Assembly: GCF_000495795.1 (NCBI RefSeq)
Contig: NZ_AWGD01000039.1
Coordinates: 1-64,000, forward strand
Source of the DNA: Asticcacaulis sp. AC460
GTDB lineage: Bacteria; Pseudomonadota; Alphaproteobacteria; Caulobacterales; Caulobacteraceae
DNA length: 64,000 bases
Direction: 5' to 3'
Below are positions 54,956-63,652 of this stretch, piece by piece. The notes beneath the pieces were generated by a model, which saw only the letters and a list, made by a program, of their open reading frames with translations, ran no database searches and had not been told where the DNA came from. The number at the start of each line of letters is the position of its first letter. Position 1 is the first letter of the stretch. The position numbers were made by a program, and so were the translations under genes.

Positions 54956-55684
54956 ATGTCCTCAGCCATCTATCCCAGTCTCAAGGGCCGCACGGTGTTG
55001 ATCACCGGCGGGGGCTCCGGTATCGGCGCGGGCCTGGTCACCGGCTTCGTCCGTCAGGGCGCCGTCGTCCACTTCATCGACCTGGCCGATACGGTCTCGG
55101 CGACGCTGGAGCCGGGCGCAGCAACCTTCCACAAGTGCGATCTGACCGATATCGCGGCGGTCGAGAAAGTGATCGCCGGCATCGGCCCGGTCGACATCCT
55201 GCTCAACAACGCCGCCAATGACGACCGTCACCGCCTGGAAGACGTCACCGAGGCCTATTTCGACAACCGTATCGCGGTCAACCTGAAGCATCTGCTGTTC
55301 TGCGCCAAGGCCGTGGTGCCGGGCATGAAGGCCAAGGGCGGCGGCGCGATCATCAACTTCGGTTCGATCTCGTGGCACCTGGGTCTGCCCGATCTGGTCC
55401 TGTACGAAACCGCCAAGGCCGGTATCGAGGGCATGACCCGCGCCCTGGCGCGTGAACTGGGCCCGGACAATATCCGCGTCACCACCATTCTTCCCGGCAA
55501 TGTGAAGACGCCGCGCCAGATGAAGTGGTACACGCCGGAAGGCGAGCAGCAGATCGTCGACGCCCAGTGCCTGAAGGGTCGTATCGAGCCGGCGCACGTC
55601 GCGTCTCTGGCCCTTTTCCTGGCTTCGGATGATGCGTCTCTGTGCACCGGCCATGGCTACTGGATCGACGCCGGCTGGCGGTAA
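54956..55684 (+). CDS. xylB: D-xylose 1-dehydrogenase, SDR type
   Basis: It oxidises D-xylose to D-xylonolactone with NAD+, the first Weimberg step. The 242-residue protein has the Rossmann motif TGGGSGIGAG, NNAAND, catalytic serine in FGSISWHLGLPDLVLYETAKAG (Y and K of YxxxK included) and the ending DASLCTGHGYWIDAGWR, very like Caulobacter XylB as recalled. ATG 54956 (MSSAIYPSLKG) is chosen over GTG 54950 by that likeness. In Caulobacter, xylA lies between xylX and xylB; here the gap is 24 bp and xylA is absent. Confidence 0.93.
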   Translation: MSSAIYPSLKGRTVLITGGGSGIGAGLVTGFVRQGAVVHFIDLADTVSATLEPGAATFHKCDLTDIAAVEKVIAGIGPVDILLNNAANDDRHRLEDVTEAYFDNRIAVNLKHLLFCAKAVVPGMKAKGGGAIINFGSISWHLGLPDLVLYETAKAGIEGMTRALARELGPDNIRVTTILPGNVKTPRQMKWYTPEGEQQIVDAQCLKGRIEPAHVASLALFLASDDASLCTGHGYWIDAGWR

Positions 55685-55727
55685 GCCTCAGTTTGCGTGG
55701 AGGGGTATCTTTCTTTCGGAGGTTCCG

Positions 55728-56669
55728 GTGACCGAACTCTTCCAGCCTATCTGTGTCTGGGACCGCAAGTGCACCCTGGGTGAAGGCCCGGTGTGGAGCG
55801 CGAAGGATCACGCCCTGTGGTTCGTCGATATCAAACGCTCCGAAGTCCTGCGCTATGACGTCAATATCGGTTCGCACCAGGTCTTCCATGCGCCGTCGCC
55901 GTGCGGCTTCCTGGCGCCGAAAACGTCTGGCGGGTTTATTGTTGGCTGCAAGACCGGCCTCTACGATCTCGATCCAAAAACGGGGCATTTCGAATTCCGC
56001 CTGCAGGTCGAGCCTGGGCTGCCGACCAACCGCCTCAATGATGGATTTGTCGATCACCACGGTAGGCTGTGGTTCGGCTCGATGGACGACGACGAGGTCA
56101 ATCCGTCGGGCAAGCTGTACCGTTACGACGCGCGCGGCCTGGTCGTGATGGATCATGACTATGTCATCACCAACGGCCCGGCGGTCAGCCCCGACGGCAA
56201 GACCCTCTATCACAACGACACCCTGAAGAAGATCATCTATGCCTTCGACCTTAACGGGGAGGGGCATATTTCCAATAAACGGGAATTTGCACGCCTGGAC
56301 CAACCGGCGGTGGCCGATGTCGCCAGCCCGGTCTGCTATGGCGGCCAGTTCGAGCGCTCGCCCGAGCATGGCGATGGCTATATGGATGGCCCGATCGTCG
56401 ATTCCCAAGGCAATGTCTGGGTCGGGCTGTTCTTTGGCTGGGGCGTCAACTGTTATGCTCCTGACGGTCGCCTGATCCGCCGGGTCCGCCTGCCAGTGTC
56501 CAATGTGACCAAGATCGCCTTTGGTGGCCCGGATCTCAAAACCGTTTACGCTACGACCGCCGCCAAGGGCCTCAGCGCCGACGACATCAAGCAACAACCG
56601 TTAGCCGGCGGTCTGTTCCGCTTCGACGTCGATATTCCCGGCCAACCCCAGAACCTCTTCCAGGATTGA
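55728..56669 (+). CDS. xylC: D-xylonolactonase, SMP-30 family
   Basis: It hydrolyses xylonolactone to xylonate. The 313-residue six-bladed propeller has CTLGEGPVWS near the N-terminus (metal-binding glutamate), RLNDGFVDHHGRLWFGSM, ITNGPAVSPDGKTLYHND (metal-binding N and D) and NVTKIAFGGPDLKTVYATTA. GTG 55728 follows GGAGG at 55718-55722 with 5-bp spacing. The product is close in length to Caulobacter XylC, with a short internal insertion (CYGGQFERSPEHGDGYMDG). Confidence 0.9.
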   Translation: MTELFQPICVWDRKCTLGEGPVWSAKDHALWFVDIKRSEVLRYDVNIGSHQVFHAPSPCGFLAPKTSGGFIVGCKTGLYDLDPKTGHFEFRLQVEPGLPTNRLNDGFVDHHGRLWFGSMDDDEVNPSGKLYRYDARGLVVMDHDYVITNGPAVSPDGKTLYHNDTLKKIIYAFDLNGEGHISNKREFARLDQPAVADVASPVCYGGQFERSPEHGDGYMDGPIVDSQGNVWVGLFFGWGVNCYAPDGRLIRRVRLPVSNVTKIAFGGPDLKTVYATTAAKGLSADDIKQQPLAGGLFRFDVDIPGQPQNLFQD

Positions 56670-56676
56670 ACGCACC

Positions 56677-58464
56677 ATGACCACGAGAAAACCCGCCACC
56701 GCTAACGGCCGTTTCCGCTCGCAGGAATGGTTCGAAGCCCCCGGACATATCGACATGGCGGCGCTCTATCTCGAACGCTTCATGAATTATGGAATTACGC
56801 CGCAGGAGTTGCGCTCCGGCCGGCCGATCATCGGCTTTGCGCAGTCGGGCAGCGACATCGCGCCGTGCAACCGCATCCACCTGGAGCTGGCCAAGCGCAC
56901 CCGCGACGGCATCCGCGATGCCGGCGGCATCTGCCTGGAATTCCCGGTCCATCCGATCTTCGAAAACTGCCGCCGTCCGACCGCGGCCATCGACCGTAAC
57001 CTGTCGATGATGACCCTGATCGAGATACTGCACGGCTATCCGCTGGACGCCGTCGTTCTGACCACGGGATGCGATAAGACCACCCCGGCCGGCATCATGG
57101 CCGCCACCGCCGTGGACATCCCGGCCATCGTCCTGTCGGGCGGGCCGATGCTGGACGGCTGGCATGACGGCGACCTGGTCGGCTCCGGCACGGTCATCTG
57201 GCGCGCCCGCCGCAAGCTGGGCGCCGGCGAGATCACCGAAGACGAATTCCTCGACATGGCCTGCGCGTCGGCGCCGTCGGCCGGTCACTGCAACACCATG
57301 GGCACGGCCTCGACCATGAACGCCGTCGCCGAGACCATGGGCCTGTCGTTGCCCGGCTGTTCTGCCATTCCGGCGCCGTACCGCGAGCGCGGCCAGATGG
57401 CCTACGAGACCGGCGTGCGCATCGTCGAAATGGCCTATGAGGACTTGAAGCCGTCGAAGATCCTGACCAAGGCGTCGTTCCTCAACGCGATCGCTGCCGT
57501 CGCCGCTATCGGCGGTTCGACCAATGCCCAGCCGCACATCACCGCCATGGCCCGCCATGCCGGGGTCGACATCACCGACGCCGACTGGCGCGCCGCCTAT
57601 GACATTCCGCTGATCCTCAACATGCAGCCGGCCGGCAAATATCTGGGCGAGCGCTTCCACCGCGCCGGCGGTGTGCCGGCCATCCTGCACGAACTGGCCG
57701 TCGCCAACATGATCGACACCACGGCGGCAACCATCACCGGCAAGACCTTGGGCGAAAACCTGACGGGCAAGCAGTCGAAAGACCGCGAGATGATCAAGAC
57801 GGTCGCCGAACCGATGATGGAACGCGCCGGCTTCCTGGTGCTGAAGGGCAATCTGTTCGACTTCGCCATCATGAAGACCTCGGTGATCTCCAAGGAGTTC
57901 CGCGCCCGCTACCTGTCGCGTCCGGGCCATGAGAATATCTTCGAATGCAAGGCGGTCGTGTTCGACGGCTCGACCGACTACCATGACCGCATCAACGATC
58001 CGGCGCTGAACATCGACGAGGACACCATCCTGGTCATCCGTGGTTCCGGCACCATCGGCTGGCCAGGCTCGGCTGAGGTCGTCAACATGACCCCGCCCGA
58101 TGCCCTGCTCAAGAAGGGGATTACCTCGCTGCCGACCCTAGGCGACGGCCGTCAGTCGGGGACCTCGGACTCGCCGTCCATCCTCAATGCCTCGCCGGAA
58201 AGTGCTGCCGGTGGCGGTTTGTCGTGGCTGCGGACGGGTGACATGATCCGCATCGACCTCAATACCGGCGCCTGCGATGCTCTGGTCGAGGCCGATGTCA
58301 TCGTCGAACGCAAGAAAGAGGGCCTGCCGCCGGTGCCCGAGAGCATGACCCCGTGGCAGGAGATCTATCGCAGCACGGTTTCGCAACTGCACACCGGCGG
58401 CGTCATGGAGCCCGCCCTTAAGTTTACCCGCATCGCGGAAAAGATGCCGCGACATAACCACTAG
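56677..58464 (+). CDS. xylD: D-xylonate dehydratase, IlvD/Edd family
   Basis: It dehydrates D-xylonate to 2-keto-3-deoxy-D-xylonate. The 595-residue enzyme carries the three [2Fe-2S] cluster cysteines C64 (SDIAPCNRIH), C132 (TTGCDKTTPAG) and C205 (SAGHCNTMGTAST), and the C-terminal signature PTLGDGRQSGTSDSPSILNASPE. The sequence FRSQEWFEAPGHIDMAALYLERFMNYGIT and the ending MPRHNH match Caulobacter XylD as recalled. The ATG lies 7 bp after the xylC stop. Confidence 0.94.
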   Translation: MTTRKPATANGRFRSQEWFEAPGHIDMAALYLERFMNYGITPQELRSGRPIIGFAQSGSDIAPCNRIHLELAKRTRDGIRDAGGICLEFPVHPIFENCRRPTAAIDRNLSMMTLIEILHGYPLDAVVLTTGCDKTTPAGIMAATAVDIPAIVLSGGPMLDGWHDGDLVGSGTVIWRARRKLGAGEITEDEFLDMACASAPSAGHCNTMGTASTMNAVAETMGLSLPGCSAIPAPYRERGQMAYETGVRIVEMAYEDLKPSKILTKASFLNAIAAVAAIGGSTNAQPHITAMARHAGVDITDADWRAAYDIPLILNMQPAGKYLGERFHRAGGVPAILHELAVANMIDTTAATITGKTLGENLTGKQSKDREMIKTVAEPMMERAGFLVLKGNLFDFAIMKTSVISKEFRARYLSRPGHENIFECKAVVFDGSTDYHDRINDPALNIDEDTILVIRGSGTIGWPGSAEVVNMTPPDALLKKGITSLPTLGDGRQSGTSDSPSILNASPESAAGGGLSWLRTGDMIRIDLNTGACDALVEADVIVERKKEGLPPVPESMTPWQEIYRSTVSQLHTGGVMEPALKFTRIAEKMPRHNH

Positions 58465-58483
58465 GCTTGTTGCACCGCGTCAC

Positions 58484-58497
58484 TGGTAGCGGTAACA
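58484..58497. promoter_or_regulatory. XylR-type operator candidate upstream of xylE
   Basis: TGGTAGCGGTAACA differs from the xylX operator TGTTAGCGCTAACA at two positions (12 of 14 identical). It lies 20 bp after the xylD stop and 206 bp before the transporter start, suggesting that the transporter shares the repressor. Confidence 0.5.
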
Positions 58498-58532
58498 AAA
58501 TTAACGGTAAATGCGCGCCAAAATGGGGGAAT

Positions 58533-58599
58533 TTTGCGCGCAAATCCTTACAAAATATAGCGTTCTGCGTATCCGGCGCTTGCGTAATTTTGCGCAAAA
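58533..58599. promoter_or_regulatory. Pair of TTGCGCAA-type palindromes upstream of xylE
   Basis: TTTGCGCGCAAA (58533-58544) and TTTTGCGCAAAA (58588-58599) are perfect 12-bp palindromes preceded by the same AATTTTGCGC context, 55 bp apart. They lie between the XylR-type site and the transporter start, and could be sites for a second regulator. Confidence 0.4.
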
Positions 58600-58703
58600 A
58601 GTTAAGGTCCGCTTAAGCACCGCCCCAATGATAAGGCCACACAAAAAAGGTGCTTGAATAGGTTAGGGAACGGGCAGCAAGCCCGACTTCAAGGGAGTAG
58701 AGG

Positions 58704-60134
58704 ATGTCCTCGACAACAAAGACCGTGAACATGGGTCTGGTCATGGGGCTCGCCATCGGCGCGGCTCTGGGCGGATTGCTGTTCGGCTACGATACCGCCG
58801 TCATTTCCGGCGCGGTGGAAGCCATCGACCAAAATTTCGTTCAGCCACGTCACGACCTGTCGGAAATCGCCCGTAACGCGATGACCGGCAATGCCGTCGG
58901 CATCGCCCTCTGGGGCTGCTTCCTGGGCTCGCTGATCGCCGGCCCGCTGGCCACCGCGATCGGCCGCCGCACGGGCATGATGATCGCCGCCGTGATCTTT
59001 TTCATCTCGTCGATCCTGGCCGGGTATCCGGAATTGGGCCTCGCACCGATCGGCGGCATGGGCGTCGATGCGCTCAATCCGTTCCTGATCTATCGCTTCC
59101 TGGGTGGTGTCGCCATCGGCATGGCGTCGCTGATTTCGCCGATGTACATCGCTGAAATCGCACCTGCCAAGCATCGCGGCCTGCTGGTGACCTTCCAGCA
59201 GATCGCCATCGTCGGCGGCATGCTGCTGGTCTATTTCGTCAACCTGAAGATCGGCGAAATGGGCGACGACGCCTGGGTGCTGTCGACCGGTTGGCGCTAC
59301 ATGCTGGCTTCGTGCGCGATCCCCGCCGGCCTGTTCTTCCTGGCCGCCTTCTTCATGCCCGACACGCCGCGCTGGTATGTCATGAAGGGCAAGGAAGACA
59401 AGGCCAAGGCGCTTTTGACCTCGCTGGACGGCGAAGAAGAAGCCAAGTCGACCCTGGCGGAAATCAAGGACAGCCTGACCCAGCATTCGGGTAAGCTCTT
59501 CTCGTTCGGCGCCGGTGTCATCGTCATCGGTGTCCTGCTCTCGGTCTTCCAGCAGTTCGTCGGCATCAACGCCGTGCTGTATTACGCCCCGCTGATGTTC
59601 AAGAACATGGGTTCGGGCACCGATACGGCACTGCTGCAAACCGTCATCGTCGGCGCGGCCAACGTGCTGTTCACCCTGGTTGCGACCGCCACGGTCGACC
59701 GCTGGGGCCGCAAGCCGCTGCTGATCCTGGGCGCCCTGATGATGGCCGTTTCGATGGCCGCCCTGGGCTACCTGTTCCAGAACCACATCGAAGGTTCGGC
59801 GCTTCTGTACGCAGCCATCTTCTACATCGCCGGCTTTGCCCTGTCGTGGGGCCCGGTCGTTTGGGTGCTGCTGTCGGAAATGTTCCCGAACTCGATCAAG
59901 GGCCCGGCCATGGCCATCGCCGTCGCCGCCCAGTGGGTTTCGAACTACATCGTCACCGCGTCCTTCAAGGTCGTCGACGGCGATACCGCCATCAATGCCG
60001 TCTTCAACCACGGACTGAACTACTACGTCTACGCGGCCTTCTCGGTCCTGGCCGCCGTGTTCGTATGGAAGTTCGTGCCGGAAACCAAGGGCAAGACCCT
60101 GGAAGCCATCGAAGGCCTCTGGAAGAAGTCCTAA
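58704..60134 (+). CDS. xylE: MFS sugar:proton symporter, probable D-xylose transporter
   Basis: A 476-residue inner-membrane protein with 12 predicted transmembrane segments. Sugar-porter signatures are GGLLFGYDTAVISGA (helix 1), RFLGGVAIGMASLISPMYIAEIAPAKHRGLLVTFQQ (helices 4-5), PDTPRWYV, QQFVGINAVLYYAP (helix 7, sugar binding), VDRWGRKPLL and the late PETKGKTLE. It fits XylE-type xylose/H+ symport. It starts after GAGTAGAGG and has a 239-bp upstream region with operator candidates, so it probably has its own promoter. Confidence 0.88.
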   Translation: MSSTTKTVNMGLVMGLAIGAALGGLLFGYDTAVISGAVEAIDQNFVQPRHDLSEIARNAMTGNAVGIALWGCFLGSLIAGPLATAIGRRTGMMIAAVIFFISSILAGYPELGLAPIGGMGVDALNPFLIYRFLGGVAIGMASLISPMYIAEIAPAKHRGLLVTFQQIAIVGGMLLVYFVNLKIGEMGDDAWVLSTGWRYMLASCAIPAGLFFLAAFFMPDTPRWYVMKGKEDKAKALLTSLDGEEEAKSTLAEIKDSLTQHSGKLFSFGAGVIVIGVLLSVFQQFVGINAVLYYAPLMFKNMGSGTDTALLQTVIVGAANVLFTLVATATVDRWGRKPLLILGALMMAVSMAALGYLFQNHIEGSALLYAAIFYIAGFALSWGPVVWVLLSEMFPNSIKGPAMAIAVAAQWVSNYIVTASFKVVDGDTAINAVFNHGLNYYVYAAFSVLAAVFVWKFVPETKGKTLEAIEGLWKKS

Positions 60135-60202
60135 TCAACGCGTAACCGGGCGGCCTGTGACAGGCCGCCCGCGTGTTTCTTAAGCGATAAAAAGAGAATT
60201 CT

Positions 60203-61054
60203 ATGCTGCGCTTAAGCTCTAACGAGACCACGCTGGATATCTGCCCCGAGGTTGCGGGCAGTATCTGGCGTTTCGTGCATCAGGGGCGGGACATCATGCG
60301 GCCGACGGCCGACGGGACGACCGACGCCCTGATGACGGCCAGTTTTCCGCTGGTGCCGTATTGCAACCGCATCCGTAACGGCGAGTTCGCTTTCGAAGGC
60401 AAGAAGGTACGGTTGTCGCCCAATCTTGGCAACGGCCATCCGCATCCGCTGCACGGCCAGGGCTGGCGGCAGGTCTGGCAGGTCATCGAAACCTCGGCGA
60501 CCCGGGCGGTGCTGTCCTATGTCCACGACGCCGATGAATGGCCTTGGGCCTATGAGGCGGTGTTGGTCTATGAATTGCGGCCGGCCGGTCTGCGGGCCTA
60601 TCTCAGCGTCAAGAACCTGTCGCGCAACACCATGCCGGCGGGACTGGGTTTCCATCCTTATTTCAACCGCACCCGCCAGACACGGCTGAAGGCGGTGACG
60701 ACGGGGATCTGGCGCGCCGATGACGACTGTTTGCCGGTGTCGTGGCATGCCGGCGTACTGCGCAAGGACTGGTCGCAGGGGGACCTGGTCGATCACGAAG
60801 TGGCGATCGATCACTGCTATACCGGTTTTGGGGGACGGGCCGAGATTTTCGAAGGCGAGCGGTCGGTGTTGACCTTACGGGCATCGCCGGACTGCAAGTG
60901 GATGCATGTCTTCGCGCCGCTGGATCATCTGGACTTCTTCTGCGTCGAGCCGGTCAACCATATGCCGGATCCGTTCAATCAACCGAACTCGGGGTTGAAG
61001 TGCCTGAAGGCGGGGGAGACCTCGATGGTGTGGATGGACATCGCCGTAAATTAA
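60203..61054 (+). CDS. Aldose 1-epimerase (mutarotase) family protein
   Basis: A 283-residue enzyme interconverting alpha and beta anomers of aldoses. Family motifs are NRIRNGEFAFEGK, the histidine HPHPLHGQGW, the second histidine LGFHPYF, the aspartate region VAIDHCYTGFGG and the catalytic glutamate in FCVEPVNHMPDPFN. No signal peptide, so cytosolic. It follows xylE by 68 bp in the same direction and would supply the anomer used by xylose dehydrogenase; galactose is another possible substrate. Confidence 0.88.
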   Translation: MLRLSSNETTLDICPEVAGSIWRFVHQGRDIMRPTADGTTDALMTASFPLVPYCNRIRNGEFAFEGKKVRLSPNLGNGHPHPLHGQGWRQVWQVIETSATRAVLSYVHDADEWPWAYEAVLVYELRPAGLRAYLSVKNLSRNTMPAGLGFHPYFNRTRQTRLKAVTTGIWRADDDCLPVSWHAGVLRKDWSQGDLVDHEVAIDHCYTGFGGRAEIFEGERSVLTLRASPDCKWMHVFAPLDHLDFFCVEPVNHMPDPFNQPNSGLKCLKAGETSMVWMDIAVN

Positions 61055-61175
61055 TGGGGTTTGGGGCCCGCGGCCCCAAGTCTTCCCCTTCCTTACTTTA
61101 ACTTCGCCCTCAAAGGGGCGAAGTTAAAGTAAGGAAAAAGAAAGATTTATGGGGCCGCAGGCCCCAAACCCCATT
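61053..61175. terminator. 123-bp near-perfect hairpin between convergent genes
   Basis: Outer 25-bp arms (61053-61077 and 61151-61175, one mismatch) contain GGGGCC...GGCCCC, and a 21-bp perfect inner stem (61089-61109 with 61116-61136) closes on a 6-nt loop. It lies exactly between the aldose epimerase and GH95 stops. It would act as a two-way terminator. The GGGGCCtGCGGCCCC module also follows rpoD at 39.74 kb. Confidence 0.85.
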
Positions 61176-61178
61176 TGT

Positions 61179-63506
61179 TTACAGCGTGTAGACCTTCCCT
61201 GCGTGGAGCGTAACGTCGCCCGATAGGGACAGAGTCTGGCCAGCCGGCGGAACAATGCGCAGGCTGACCGTCTGTTCGGGTTTCAGCACAAGCGCCGTCA
61301 CCTGGTGATCCGCCCAGCTCATATCGACCGTCAGGCCACCACGGGCGCGGACGCCCTTGATGTGGCCGCGCCCCCAGGCCGTCGGCAGGGCCGGCAGCAG
61401 GCGCAGTTCCCCGTCATGGCTTTGCAGCAGCATTTCGGCGATCGCCGCCGTCGCGCCCAGATTGCCGTCGATCTGGAAGATCGGATTGTCCGACGGCGAA
61501 TAGACGTCCAGCAGGTTGGAGCTGGTAGACTCACTTAGCAGCTTTTGCAGCATCCCGAAGGCGTCGTCGCCCTGGGCCAGCCGGGCATAGAACATTGCCA
61601 GCCAGGCGCAGCTCCAGCCGGTATGGCCGCCGCCGTGTTTCAGGCGTTCCGAAATCGTCTTGCGCGCGGCGTCGGCGAAGTCAGGCGTGCGGCGGACATC
61701 GATGTCCAGTCCCGGATAGAGGGCGAACAACTGCGACATGTGGCGATGGCCGGGTTCATGCTCGACCAGGGCTTCGCTCCATTCCATGACGCGGCCATCG
61801 GCGCCAATCCGCAGCGGCGCCAGCCGCCCCAGCGCGGCCTGACAGGCCTGGGCCAGATCCGCCTCGACACCGCACAGCCGGGCGGCTTCGGCGGTGCAGA
61901 ACAGCACCGTCCGCGCCATGGATTGCGCCATGGCGCAACCCATATCGACATAGCCCGGCGTGCCGTCGCTCTGGACGTAACTGTTTTCCGGCGAACTGGC
62001 CGGACCGGACACCAACTGACCGGTGCGGAGATCTTCGACCAGATAGGACAGGGTAAAGCGGGCGCAGGCCTTGAAGAAGGGCAGGGCGCGCTCACGCAGG
62101 AAGACCTTGTCGCGGCTGTATTGATAGTGCTCCCAGTAGTGCAGGCACAGCCAGGCCAGGCCGTCGGGCCACAGGCCGTACTGGATGTGGCCGTCCAGCG
62201 CCGTATGACCCCACGGATTGGTGGTATAGTGGGCAACGGCGCCTTCGCAGCCATAGGCGATCCGTGCCGTGGCCTCGCCGGACGGCAAAAGACGTTCGGC
62301 ATAGTCGAATAGGTTGGCGTGCAAGGCACCCAGGCCACAGACCTCTGCCGGCCAGAAGTTCATATTGATGTTGATATTGATATGGTAGTCCGCGCTCCAC
62401 GGCGGCGTGAAACCGTCCGCCCACAGGCCCTGAAGGTTGGGTGGAAGCGAGCCGGAACGGCACGAACCGATCAACAGATAGCGGCCAAAGTTGAAGTAGC
62501 TTTCGACCAGGGCGGCCGAAACCGGCGCGTCCTTCGCCGCGGCGACCTGATCGGGCGTCAGGGCCGGCGCAGCCCCGTCCCCCAACGACAGGTCGACCGC
62601 ATCGAACAGCGCCGCATGGTCCGCGGCCTGACGTTTGACGAGGTTGTTCCATGACGTGCCGCGGACCTTGGTCTGAGCCTCCCTCGCGGCCGGAAGCGGA
62701 TCGCCACCGAACAGGTCTGTCGCCGCCGTCAGTTTCAGCACAACCGCCCGGGCGCCGGCAATCCGCACGCCGTCGGTGATGGTCTCTGCCCGGCCGCCTT
62801 CGGTTTCCCAACCGAGCACCGAGGCAAACCGAGTGCCGTAGGGCATGGGCAGACCGGTCAGGAGGATCTGGTCCGCTTCAGCCGACGTGACCGCGTCCTG
62901 GCTGCGCGTCAGGCGTGCCGTGAGGTGAAGGCCTTCCGGCGCGGTGGTTTCGAGACGTACCAGCAGGACCTGATCCGGGAAGGACGCCAGAACGGTGCGC
63001 TTGTAGACCGCCTTGCCGATGCGGTAGCTGACGCGCGCCTGGCCCTTGGCCATGTCCAGTTCGCGCCGGTAGTCTTCAACGGCGTCGCCATGATCGAACT
63101 TCAGGTCGAGATCGCCCAGCATCTGATAGGAGCCGAAGTCCTCGCCCTTCATCGGCTGCATCATCTGCGCCTGCGCGAGTTTGTTGGCGGCGATGCGATC
63201 GCCGCTGAACAGGAGGCGGCGGACTTCCGGCAGAGCGTCGCGGGTGGTCGTCGGATTGTCTTCGACGGTCCGGCCCGACCACAGTTCGATATTGTTCAGT
63301 TGCAGGCGCTCTTCGCGCACGCCGCCGAAAACCATGGCGCCGAGCCGTCCATTGCCGATCGGTAAAGCTTCGATCCAGCGATGGGCGGGCGTGGCGAAGC
63401 GAAGGGTTTTCGCCCCGCCAAGATCGGATGCCGCCTGGCTCAGCGACGGCAGGAGGTAGAGGGCCGGAGCGGCCGCGAGTATGTTCCGGCGTGTCGGTTG
63501 TGACAT
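61179..63506 (-). CDS. GH95 alpha-L-fucosidase (inverting), exported
   Basis: The 775-residue enzyme of family GH95 removes alpha-1,2-linked L-fucose (some members act on L-galactose). A Tat-like signal ([25 protein letters not shown]) predicts export. The N-terminal domain has [20 protein letters not shown]. The (alpha/alpha)6 barrel contains [17 protein letters not shown] (catalytic asparagines), [12 protein letters not shown] (general acid Glu) and [17 protein letters not shown] (catalytic Asp). ATG follows AGGGG. Xyloglucan fucosyl side chains are the classical substrate. It converges on the xyl genes. Confidence 0.92.
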   Translation of the reverse strand: MSQPTRRNILAAAPALYLLPSLSQAASDLGGAKTLRFATPAHRWIEALPIGNGRLGAMVFGGVREERLQLNNIELWSGRTVEDNPTTTRDALPEVRRLLFSGDRIAANKLAQAQMMQPMKGEDFGSYQMLGDLDLKFDHGDAVEDYRRELDMAKGQARVSYRIGKAVYKRTVLASFPDQVLLVRLETTAPEGLHLTARLTRSQDAVTSAEADQILLTGLPMPYGTRFASVLGWETEGGRAETITDGVRIAGARAVVLKLTAATDLFGGDPLPAAREAQTKVRGTSWNNLVKRQAADHAALFDAVDLSLGDGAAPALTPDQVAAAKDAPVSAALVESYFNFGRYLLIGSCRSGSLPPNLQGLWADGFTPPWSADYHINININMNFWPAEVCGLGALHANLFDYAERLLPSGEATARIAYGCEGAVAHYTTNPWGHTALDGHIQYGLWPDGLAWLCLHYWEHYQYSRDKVFLRERALPFFKACARFTLSYLVEDLRTGQLVSGPASSPENSYVQSDGTPGYVDMGCAMAQSMARTVLFCTAEAARLCGVEADLAQACQAALGRLAPLRIGADGRVMEWSEALVEHEPGHRHMSQLFALYPGLDIDVRRTPDFADAARKTISERLKHGGGHTGWSCAWLAMFYARLAQGDDAFGMLQKLLSESTSSNLLDVYSPSDNPIFQIDGNLGATAAIAEMLLQSHDGELRLLPALPTAWGRGHIKGVRARGGLTVDMSWADHQVTALVLKPEQTVSLRIVPPAGQTLSLSGDVTLHAGKVYTL

Positions 63507-63574
63507 CTTTTGCCCCTGTGCGGTTCTGCGATAAAGGGTGCATTAGGCGGGAAAGGGAGCCCCCTGTCTATAGT

Positions 63575-63584
63575 AAACATGTTT
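63575..63584. promoter_or_regulatory. Palindrome in the GH95 upstream region
   Basis: AAACATGTTT, a perfect 10-bp palindrome in an A/T-rich stretch, lies about 70 bp upstream of GH95. The rest of this 146-bp gap shows nothing further. Role unproven. Confidence 0.25.
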
Positions 63585-63652
63585 CATATATGATTGTAAT
63601 AATTGCATATTTTCCAAATTTGAGAGGTGTGGTGACGGGCGTGGGCGGGGCG

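Noticed and set aside
56587-57984. Minus-strand frame of 465 codons opposite xylD
   Set aside because: Shadow of a gene whose iron-sulfur cysteines and signatures are all on the plus strand.
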